Shown: piece after piece, positions 1 to 4,994 of the stretch | Position numbering within the stretch: the stretch's first letter is position 1 | Layout: every line of letters begins with the position of its first letter | Program-made: the position numbers and the translations under genes | The notes under the pieces: model-generated | The model's input: only the letters and a program-made list of their open reading frames with translations | Database searches by the model: none | Told to the model about the DNA's origin: nothing | NCBI GenBank assembly: GCA_905233405.1 | Contig: CAJOEG010000136.1 | Location: forward strand, 1 to 6,500 | DNA length: 6,500 nucleotides | DNA from: an uncultured Bacteroidales bacterium | GTDB taxonomy: Bacteria > Bacteroidota > Bacteroidia > Bacteroidales > ML635J-15 | Direction of reading: 5' to 3'

Positions 1-1
1 A

Positions 2-916
2 TGGAGCGAAGCCAAGATTGCTCCAGGCAACATAAACACAACCGCCGAAGAAGGTGCCGCCTGCCTCAACCGCAAGTCGAACAACCTGTATTTCACGCGT
101 TGCACCTACGACAAGGACAACGACAAGGGCTGTCGCATCTATATGGCTAAGAAAGTCGGCAACAACTGGATGAACGCACAGGAAGTAACAATCAAGGGCA
201 TTCCCGACAGCGTTTCCATCGGGCATCCTGCCATCAGCGACGACGAACTTACGCTTTACTTTGTCGCCGACTCACTACTTGGCGGACTTGGCGGAAAAGA
301 CATTTACTGCGTCACCCGACAGCGCAAGAACCAGCCTTTCAATCCTCCACAAAACCTTGGCAGTTACATAAATACAGAAGAAGACGAAGTCCACCCCTAC
401 ATCCGTAGCAACGGCGACCTGTATTTTGCTTCAGACGGACATCCCGGAATGGGCGGATTCGACATCTACCTTGCAAAGCACGTCAAAAATTCCGAATACA
501 TTATTATTAATATGGGATTCCCTATCAACACCTCGCTCGACGATTTCGGAATCGTGTTCACCGGTATGCGCGAAGAAGGCTTTTTGTCATCGAGACGCAG
601 AGGCGGAGTTGGAAAAACCGACCTATATCATTTTATATTGCCCGAACTTTCATTCACTGTAACCGGCACAATATGGGACAAGGAAGCAAACAAGCCCGTC
701 CCAAATGTTGACATCCAGATAATGAATGACGAATATATCCTTATGGATACGCAAACCTCTGATGAGAACGGCAAGTACGAACTCGAACTAAAACCTGAAA
801 ACAATTACATAATATACTATAAAGCAAATGGTTACAAACTAGAAAAAGCAAACGTTGAAACCAAAGGCCTAACCGAAACAAAGAACTTTGTAAGGGATAT
901 ATTTATGGTGAAATAA
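2..916 (+). CDS. PD40 beta-propeller / CRD-like envelope protein, 5'-partial, without OmpA domain
   Basis: The reading frame is open from base 2, so the gene starts left of the window; 304 residues are visible. The ATG at 143 is internal, because the codons before it encode propeller sequence homologous to the next gene (NLYFTRC here, DMYFTRC there). Order seen: PD40-type propeller blades to about nt 645, with motifs such as LYFASDGHPGMGGFDIY and INTEEDE; then a CRD-like beta-sandwich (FTVTGTIWD, SDENGKYELEL) ending in RDIFMVK and TAA. Over the shared part it is roughly half identical to the protein at 1203-3259, so the two are tandem paralogues. Unlike that protein it stops just where the OmpA peptidoglycan-binding domain would begin. 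By family analogy an exported signal peptide and TPRs lie off-window. It is probably periplasmic or outer-membrane-associated; its precise role is unknown. The missing OmpA domain may be native or an old truncation. Confidence 0.85.
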   Translation, partial: WSEAKIAPGNINTTAEEGAACLNRKSNNLYFTRCTYDKDNDKGCRIYMAKKVGNNWMNAQEVTIKGIPDSVSIGHPAISDDELTLYFVADSLLGGLGGKDIYCVTRQRKNQPFNPPQNLGSYINTEEDEVHPYIRSNGDLYFASDGHPGMGGFDIYLAKHVKNSEYIIINMGFPINTSLDDFGIVFTGMREEGFLSSRRRGGVGKTDLYHFILPELSFTVTGTIWDKEANKPVPNVDIQIMNDEYILMDTQTSDENGKYELELKPENNYIIYYKANGYKLEKANVETKGLTETKNFVRDIFMVK

Positions 917-924
917 AGAATTCT

Positions 925-1027
925 GGTTTCAAAGTTTCTGAGTTTCTATGTTTCTGGGTTGACAACAAGATGCAACAATAAAAGTTTCTAGGTTTGTTAG
1001 TTTCTGTTCCAAGTTGACAACAAGATG
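925..1027. repeat. Degenerate octamer array (RGTTTCTR) with a 15-bp direct repeat
   Basis: Eight-base units follow each other in phase from 925: ggtttcaa, agtttctg, agtttcta, tgtttctg, then ggttgaca. A second cluster begins at 983: agtttcta, ggtttgtt, agtttctg. Each cluster runs into an identical 15-mer, gttgacaacaagatg, at 958-972 and 1013-1027. The block of about 40 bp (933-972) is therefore imperfectly repeated at 983-1027. A shorter match, ttgacaa, recurs at 1043-1049. No reading frame explains it. It resembles a degenerate intergenic repeat; its function is unknown. Confidence 0.7.
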
Positions 1028-1058
1028 TTAATTATGAATCGATTGACAAACGATAAAC

Positions 1059-1106
1059 GTTGAACCTTGAACAAGAAACATTGAACGGGCGTAGCCCATA
1101 GAAACT
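1059..1106. repeat. Heptamer array (nTTGAAC), short GC hairpin and inverted-repeat arm
   Basis: Four 7-base units run in phase: gttgaac (1059), cttgaac (1066), aagaaac (1073), attgaac (1080). They are followed at once by a small perfect hairpin, GGGC-GTA-GCCC (1087-1097). Then catagaaact (1097-1106) is the exact reverse complement of agtttctatg at 941-950 in the octamer array. The gap between genes thus has a loose inverted-repeat outline. No transposase or target-site duplication was seen. Confidence 0.6.
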
Positions 1107-1137
1107 AAAAAACTCTAATCGAAACTTTTTCCAATAG

Positions 1138-1171
1138 TTTGCTGTTGATTGAAAAAAAAAATGTATATTTG
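1138..1171 (+). promoter_or_regulatory. Bacteroidetes-type promoter for the PorE-like gene
   Basis: TATATTTG at 1164-1171 matches the Bacteroidetes -7 consensus TAnnTTTG exactly. It lies 31 nt before the ATG at 1203, giving a short leader. The best -33 candidate is TTTG at 1138-1141, 22 nt upstream, a little longer than the usual spacing of about 19-20. A weaker TTG at 1145-1147 is 16 nt away. Ten consecutive A residues (1152-1161) fill the spacer. The leader is AT-rich with no Shine-Dalgarno sequence. Confidence 0.55.
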
Positions 1172-1202
1172 GGCACTTTTTTAAAATGGATATTTTATAT
1201 AT

Positions 1203-1850
1203 ATGAAACGACTGTTGACGATAGCAATAATGGTTTTCTCGGTGCTATTCTTGCAAGCACAGAAAGCTTTGATTGACAAGGGAAACGAATATTTCAATCA
1301 ATACTCATACGACCTGGCGAAGGACTATTACGAAAAGGCTCTGCCTAGTATCTCCGCAAAGGAAGACCTTGCGAAAGTTAACTATCAGTTGGGTTTCTGC
1401 TACAAGCAACTTGGCAACACCGACAAGTCGGAAATGTACTTCAGAGTGGCTGTGAAGAACTACGTGAGGGGCGTAATCAAGCCCGACGTACTTCTTTTCT
1501 ACGCCGACGCTCTCAGAATGAACGGAAAGTACGAGGACGCAATCGACTACTACAAGCAATATCTGAAATATGCTCCTCAGGATCACCGTGCTAAGAGTGG
1601 TATGGAGTCGTGCAAGATAGTCCCGACCTGGATTAGCCGCCCAACCAGATACAAGGTTACCAATGTGTCAAAATTCAACACCCCACAGGCCGACTTCTCG
1701 ATAGTCTGGGCATCGAAAGACTACCGCACGGTCTATTTCACTTCGTCACGCGAAGGTTCGCAAGGTAGCCGCGACAACTACAAATCGGGTCAGAAATTTA
1801 CAGATATTTTCGAGGTAACCCAGGACAGAAAAGGCACTTGGTCGTCGTAA
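1203..1850 (+). CDS. 5' fragment: signal peptide, TPR domain and first propeller blade of the PorE-like protein
   Basis: The fragment has 215 residues. The N-terminus MKRLLTIAIMVFSVLFLQA is a clear Sec signal peptide, with KR then a hydrophobic core and probable cleavage after Ala19. No lipobox Cys follows, so signal peptidase I is expected. Residues about 22-135 form roughly three TPR-like helical pairs (GNEYFNQYSYDLAKDYYEKA, LGFCYKQLGNTDKSEMYF, YADALRMNGKYEDAIDYYKQ), a protein-protein contact module. From about residue 145 the first propeller blade begins (FNTPQADFSIVW, TVYFTSSREGS). The frame ends at GTWSS and TAA, in the middle of a conserved blade-linking motif, so the protein cannot be complete. 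The start is supported by the signal peptide and by the promoter 31 nt upstream; the ATG at 1186 is out of frame. If made alone, the product would be an exported TPR protein lacking its anchor. Confidence 0.8.
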   Translation: MKRLLTIAIMVFSVLFLQAQKALIDKGNEYFNQYSYDLAKDYYEKALPSISAKEDLAKVNYQLGFCYKQLGNTDKSEMYFRVAVKNYVRGVIKPDVLLFYADALRMNGKYEDAIDYYKQYLKYAPQDHRAKSGMESCKIVPTWISRPTRYKVTNVSKFNTPQADFSIVWASKDYRTVYFTSSREGSQGSRDNYKSGQKFTDIFEVTQDRKGTWSS

Positions 1851-3259
1851 ATACAGAAGACGACGAAGGCGCATCAACCGTTTCGCTCAAGGGAACAGAT
1901 ATGTATTTCACACGTTGTAAGGCTGGAAAGAAAGTTGACGAACCCTGCAAGATATACCTATGCTCAAAGAAAGGAAACGCTTGGGGACAGCCTATTCTTC
2001 TCGAAATACCAGGATTCGAGGCTGCCGAAGTTGGTTATCCTGCATTGACACCAGATGACAAAACCTTGTATTTCAGCGCAGAAGTTGAAGGAGGATACGG
2101 CGGACAGGACATCTATATGGCTCAGCGTGTCGGAACTTCCAACAAGTTCACAAAGCCGATTAACCTTGGTCCGAAAATCAACACCCTCGGCGATGAAGTA
2201 TTCCCGACAGTCCGCGAAAACGGCGACCTATATTTCGCTTCCGACGGACATCAAGGTATGGGTGGTCTCGACATCTATAAGGCAGTAAAGAAAGGCAAGG
2301 ATTTCACAGGCGTTGAAAACATGAAATACCCGATAAACTCTTCATTCGATGATTTCGGAATCATTTTCAACGGCAAGGAAGAATCTGGCTACTTCTCGTC
2401 AAACCGCAAGGGAGGAAAGGGTAGCGACGATATTTATTCCTTCGTTCTTCCACCACTTGTAATTACAATGAACGGTGCAATTTACGACACCACAAATATC
2501 GACAGGAAGATTCCGCTTAAGGAAGCAAAAATTACCGTTCTTGCCGATGGTGCAGTCGTAAAGGAACTTACTTCCAACGAGAAGGGTCAATTCACAATGC
2601 AACTCCAGAAAGATAAGGTATATGAAGTAAAGGGTGAAGTTTCAAAGGATTACTTCTCTAATTCGATACGATTCTCAACAGCAAAGGTAGAATACGATAC
2701 CGTTTTCAATGCAATACTTAACCTCGGCAGAATACCGCGTGTAATCGAATTGCCGAACATTGAATATGCATACGACAAGGCAGACTTGAAGCCGGAATCA
2801 ACGGTTTCGCTTGACGGATTGGTAAAGACTTTGAACGACAACCCGAACATCACAATCGAAATGCGTGCTCATACCGACTTCCGTGGCAATGACGACTACA
2901 ATATGACACTTTCGTTGGCAAGAGCAAAATCATGTGTCGACTACCTTATTTCAAAGGGAATAAAGCCAGACAGACTTACAGCAAAAGGCTTCGGCGAAAC
3001 CGAACCAAAGACCGTAACCGCACAGATGGCAAAGCAGTACACCTTCTTAAAGGTTGGCGATGTTCTGAATGAAGAATATATAAACAAGATTACCGATTTT
3101 GGAAAGAAGGAAATATGCCACCAGCTCAACCGTCGTACCGAATTCAGCGTTGTTTCAACCGACTACGGCGTAGAGGAAGAGATGAAGAAAGCGGCAGAAG
3201 AGGAAGCCGCAAAGAAAGGCAATGCTGTAATCCAACATTCCGACAGCGACGATTTCTAA
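1838..3259 (+). CDS. 3' fragment: PD40 propeller, CRD-like domain and OmpA peptidoglycan-binding domain
   Basis: The frame can be opened only from a TTG at 1838, overlapping the upstream fragment by 13 nt. This is an artefact of the frameshift and not a credible native start: there is no signal peptide and the sequence begins inside a blade motif (VNTEDDEGAS). Numbering from that TTG: residues 1-204 are PD40 blades (DDKTLYFSAEVEGGYGGQDIY, LYFASDGHQGMGGLDIY); about 205-290 are a CRD-like sandwich; 303 to about 438 are an OmpA-like domain. The domain begins IELPNIEYAYDKADL and contains the diaminopimelate-contact residues expected for the family, Asp347 in AHTDFRG and Arg362 in LSLARAK. A charged tail rich in Glu, Ala and Lys follows. 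The OmpA domain looks intact, which argues that any inactivation is recent. Confidence 0.8.
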   Translation: MVVVNTEDDEGASTVSLKGTDMYFTRCKAGKKVDEPCKIYLCSKKGNAWGQPILLEIPGFEAAEVGYPALTPDDKTLYFSAEVEGGYGGQDIYMAQRVGTSNKFTKPINLGPKINTLGDEVFPTVRENGDLYFASDGHQGMGGLDIYKAVKKGKDFTGVENMKYPINSSFDDFGIIFNGKEESGYFSSNRKGGKGSDDIYSFVLPPLVITMNGAIYDTTNIDRKIPLKEAKITVLADGAVVKELTSNEKGQFTMQLQKDKVYEVKGEVSKDYFSNSIRFSTAKVEYDTVFNAILNLGRIPRVIELPNIEYAYDKADLKPESTVSLDGLVKTLNDNPNITIEMRAHTDFRGNDDYNMTLSLARAKSCVDYLISKGIKPDRLTAKGFGETEPKTVTAQMAKQYTFLKVGDVLNEEYINKITDFGKKEICHQLNRRTEFSVVSTDYGVEEEMKKAAEEEAAKKGNAVIQHSDSDDF

Positions 3260-3266
3260 AATCACA

Positions 3267-3294
3267 ACCTAAACAATAAACAATTTGTTTAGGT
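3267..3294 (+). terminator. Stem-loop after the PorE-like gene, likely terminator
   Basis: ACCTAAACAA (3267-3276) pairs perfectly with TTGTTTAGGT (3285-3294) around an 8-nt loop, starting 7 nt after the stop codon. No strong U-run follows, so it is not a textbook intrinsic terminator, but its position fits transcript end formation. It lies directly against a second hairpin. Confidence 0.5.
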
Positions 3295-3319
3295 AAACAA
3301 CAATTATAATATGTTGTTT
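3295..3319. repeat. Second intergenic stem-loop, adjoining the first
   Basis: AAACAACA (3295-3302) and TGTTGTTT (3312-3319) are perfect reverse complements around a 9-nt AT-rich loop. The right arm of the preceding hairpin contains TTGTTT (3285-3290), which can also pair with AAACAA at 3295-3300, so the two structures compete. The remaining bases to 3374 show no clear TAnnTTTG box and no Shine-Dalgarno sequence before the ATG at 3375. Confidence 0.45.
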
Positions 3320-3374
3320 CTGCTTGTATTGTACATAGAGCATTGAGGCAAACGACCTTGAATAATGGATTTAT

Positions 3375-3551
3375 ATGAACGCAGAAAACCAGAATATAGA
3401 ATATAAGGAGTCGTGGCGTGACGAATATATTAAGTGGATTTGTGGATTCGCCAATGCGCAGGGCGGTACGCTTTACATAGGAATTGATGACGACGGGAAT
3501 GTGTGCGGAGTACCTAAAGCGGAAAAACTTATGGAAGACATTCCGAACTAA
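3375..3551 (+). CDS. N-terminal fragment of the AlbA_2 regulator (58 residues)
   Basis: A short frame that is easy to miss. It begins MNAENQNIEYKESW and carries the AlbA_2 hallmarks: the early Glu-x-Lys (EYKES, residues 9-13), FANAQGG (25-31) followed by the hydrophobic strand TLYIGIDDDG, and CGVPKAEKL. It stops at DIPN with TAA at 3549-3551, about halfway through the domain, so it would not fold as a complete AlbA_2 unit alone. No alternative in-frame start was found upstream, and the ATG at 3375 sits at the position normal for the family, just before the ExK motif. No Shine-Dalgarno sequence is present. Confidence 0.7.
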   Translation: MNAENQNIEYKESWRDEYIKWICGFANAQGGTLYIGIDDDGNVCGVPKAEKLMEDIPN

Positions 3552-4982
3552 ATGCGAGATACTCTTGGAATAGTCGTGGATGTGGACTTGATAAGCAAAG
3601 AAGGAAAGGATATTGTTCGTATTACTGTTCCTGCAAATAATTATCCTGTAAACTACAAAGGCGAATATCATTACCGTAGCGGAAGTACAAAACAACTTTT
3701 ACAAGGTCCCGCCCTTACCAATTTCCTATTGAAAAAAACGGGGAAAACTTGGGATTCTGTTCCTATTGAAAATGTTGCAGAAGAAGACCTTGACAAGGAA
3801 AGTTTCGATATCTTTAAGAGGGAGGCAATACGTAGTGGTCGTATGAGCGAAGAGGATTTGAGGCTCTCTCGCAAACAACTTTTGGAAAATCTCAATCTAT
3901 ACGATGACGGCAAATTGAAGCGTGCGGCAATACTTTTGTTCCATAGAAATCCAGAAAAGTGGATTACTGGTTCATGGGTTAAGATTGGTTATTTTCTAAA
4001 CGATGCCGATATACGCTATCAGGACGAAATTCATGGTTCGCTTATGATGCAGGCCGAGCGTACAATTGATTTGCTGTACACCAAATATTTGATTGCAGAA
4101 ATTTCATACGACAACATAACACGTATTGAGCATTACCCATTTCCAAAGGACGCAGTACGCGAGGCTATATTCAACGCTCTTATCCATCAGGATTTTGCTG
4201 CGGGCATTCCCGTCCAGATAAGCGTTTACAGCGACAAACTATATATAGGTAACGATTGTGTTTTCCCTGAAACTTGGACGGCCGACACCTTAAAACAGAA
4301 ACACAAGTCGTTGCCTCACAATCCTGACATTGCAAATACTTTCTTTAGGGCAGGATTCATAGAAAGTTGGGGGCGTGGCATAGAAAAAATCTGTACTCTT
4401 TGTAAAAACTACGGCATACCGGAACCGGAATACATTGTACATCCTGGCGACATTATGCTTATGTTCCGAGCAAATGCAATTAATAAACTTCCAGAAGAAC
4501 AGACTGAAACTACACAGAAAACTACACAGAAAACTACACAGAAAACTACACAGAAAACTACACAGAAAACTACACAGAAAATCATTGCTCTGATAAAAGA
4601 GAACCCAGAAATATCCATATCGGAATTGGCAAAAAAATGTGAGTTGTCACGCGATGGAATAAATTACAATATTAAGTTATTAAAGGAGTCTGGATTTATT
4701 CGTCGTGTAGGGCCCGACAAGGGTGGATGCTGGGAAGTTGTGCTTGCAAGTACCACAAATAATGTTTTGGGAGAACAGGCTGTGACTACACAGAAAACTA
4801 CACAGAAAATTGTTGCTCTGATAAAAAAGAATCCGAAAATATCCATATCGGAATTGGCAAAGGAATGTGAATTGTCACGCGATGGAATAAATTACAATAT
4901 TAAACTATTAAAGGAATCTGGGTGTATTCGCCGTGTTGGTCCTGACAAAGGAGGATGCTGGGAAGTTATTAAGCAAAACTGA
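3552..4982 (+). CDS. Main fragment: rest of AlbA_2, HATPase_c_4, TTQK linker and two winged helices
   Basis: The fragment has 476 residues, in the same frame as the upstream piece. Numbering the full gene from 3375: the rest of AlbA_2 to about 115 (YHYRSGSTKQL); a linker with KLKRAAILLFHRNPEKW; HATPase_c_4 from about 250 to 350 with the N-box-like EAIFNALIHQDF (263-274) and glycine motif WGRGI (332-336). Then come six TTQK units (379-402), winged helix A (403-455), a linker with two more TTQK units, and winged helix B (479 to the end). Each winged helix has the form ALIKxNPxISISELAKxC followed by a recognition helix SRDGINYNIKLLKESG and the wing IRRVGPDKGGCWEV. The second DNA-binding module is extra compared with the one-module layout I would expect. 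The ATG at 3552 is the codon after the stop and may act only by reinitiation. Confidence 0.75.
   Translation: MRDTLGIVVDVDLISKEGKDIVRITVPANNYPVNYKGEYHYRSGSTKQLLQGPALTNFLLKKTGKTWDSVPIENVAEEDLDKESFDIFKREAIRSGRMSEEDLRLSRKQLLENLNLYDDGKLKRAAILLFHRNPEKWITGSWVKIGYFLNDADIRYQDEIHGSLMMQAERTIDLLYTKYLIAEISYDNITRIEHYPFPKDAVREAIFNALIHQDFAAGIPVQISVYSDKLYIGNDCVFPETWTADTLKQKHKSLPHNPDIANTFFRAGFIESWGRGIEKICTLCKNYGIPEPEYIVHPGDIMLMFRANAINKLPEEQTETTQKTTQKTTQKTTQKTTQKTTQKIIALIKENPEISISELAKKCELSRDGINYNIKLLKESGFIRRVGPDKGGCWEVVLASTTNNVLGEQAVTTQKTTQKIVALIKKNPKISISELAKECELSRDGINYNIKLLKESGCIRRVGPDKGGCWEVIKQN
4509..4580 (+). repeat. Perfect 12-bp coding tandem repeat (TTQK x6)
   Basis: Six identical copies of actacacagaaa lie head to tail, each encoding Thr-Thr-Gln-Lys, in the linker between the HATPase domain and winged helix A. 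Two further identical copies stand at 4785-4808 before winged helix B. The lack of any synonymous drift suggests recent expansion by slippage or recombination. A 12-bp unit keeps the frame whatever the copy number, so the linker can change length without breaking the gene. Confidence 0.95.
4557..4982 (+). repeat. 228-bp tandem duplication of the TTQK-winged helix module
   Basis: Sequence from 4557 aligns without gaps to sequence from 4785, an offset of 228 bp (76 codons). Comparing 4581-4740 with 4809-4968 by eye I count 21 differences in 160 bases (about 87% identity). About 15 are silent and 6 change the residue, so both modules diverged under selection to keep the protein. The copies diverge after WEVV / WEVI, where the first continues into a 14-residue linker and the second reaches the stop. 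The duplication is bounded by TTQK units, which may have mediated it. Confidence 0.9.
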
Positions 4983-4994
4983 GCAAAGTAATAT

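Larger units (their letters stand above)
1203..3259 (+). pseudogene. PorE-like TPR / PD40 propeller / CRD / OmpA protein, split by a frameshift
   Basis: Read as one gene, this encodes about 690 residues in the order signal peptide, TPR repeats, PD40 propeller, CRD-like domain and C-terminal OmpA domain. That is the architecture of PorE, a type IX secretion protein of Porphyromonas gingivalis that binds peptidoglycan. Similar paralogues are common in Bacteroidota, so the T9SS role is inferred and no symbol is given. The frame changes from that of 1203 to that of 1838 (a net -1 shift) around 1840-1850, inside the propeller. Other copies of the local motif in this window have ten residues between an aromatic residue and Asn-Thr: WSEAKIAPGNINT, FNPPQNLGSYINT and FTKPINLGPKINT. 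Here only 8 nt lie between the Trp codon and Asn-Thr instead of 30, a net loss of 22 nt. Either the gene is inactivated or the assembly has an error. The two fragments are listed separately. Confidence 0.8.
3375..4982 (+). pseudogene. AlbA_2 / HATPase_c_4 / winged-helix ATP-binding regulator with an in-frame stop
   Basis: Reading through one TAA (3549-3551), the frame from 3375 encodes 535 positions with the layout of the COG2865-like 'ATP-binding protein / transcriptional regulator' family: an N-terminal Schlafen-type AlbA_2 domain, a GHKL-like HATPase_c_4 domain, then winged-helix DNA-binding modules at the C-terminus. These are predicted cytoplasmic nucleic-acid-binding regulators; their targets are mostly unknown. 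The TAA falls inside AlbA_2, between DIPN and MRDTLGIVVDV, where relatives usually read DIPNKIRD from memory; an AAA-to-TAA change would explain it. Both halves stay in one frame with no other lesion. The ATG directly after the stop (TAAATG) could allow reinitiation, so a split but working protein is possible. TAA ends other genes here, so codon reassignment is unlikely. The GH3 gene follows after 12 nt. Confidence 0.75.

Noticed and set aside
1..150. A frame starting at ATG 1-3 at the left edge
   Set aside because: It gives an Arg- and Gln-rich nonsense peptide. The frame from base 2 encodes propeller sequence homologous to the next gene and is the real one.
958..1049. TTGACA motifs as sigma-70 -35 boxes
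   Set aside because: They belong to the repeat units, no partner -10 boxes are evident, and Bacteroidetes promoters use a different consensus.
1826..1850. Programmed -1 frameshift or translational coupling of the two overlapping frames
   Set aside because: No canonical slippery heptamer lies in the right frame near the junction. About seven motif residues are missing as well, which a recoding event would not explain.
3549..3551. TAA as a reassigned sense codon
   Set aside because: TAA terminates genes at 916, 3259 and 6389 in the same window, so the standard reading holds.
3144..3695. 183-residue minus-strand frame across the intergenic region
   Set aside because: It is antisense to the OmpA tail and the AlbA_2 start, has low-complexity composition, and shows no recognisable domain.
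4409..4618. Minus-strand frame with FCVV repeats that looks like a membrane protein
   Set aside because: It is the complement of the TTQK coding repeat and has no start context or homology.
4509..4808. TTQK repeats as a CRISPR array
   Set aside because: The units are contiguous, 12 bp long and coding, with no spacers.
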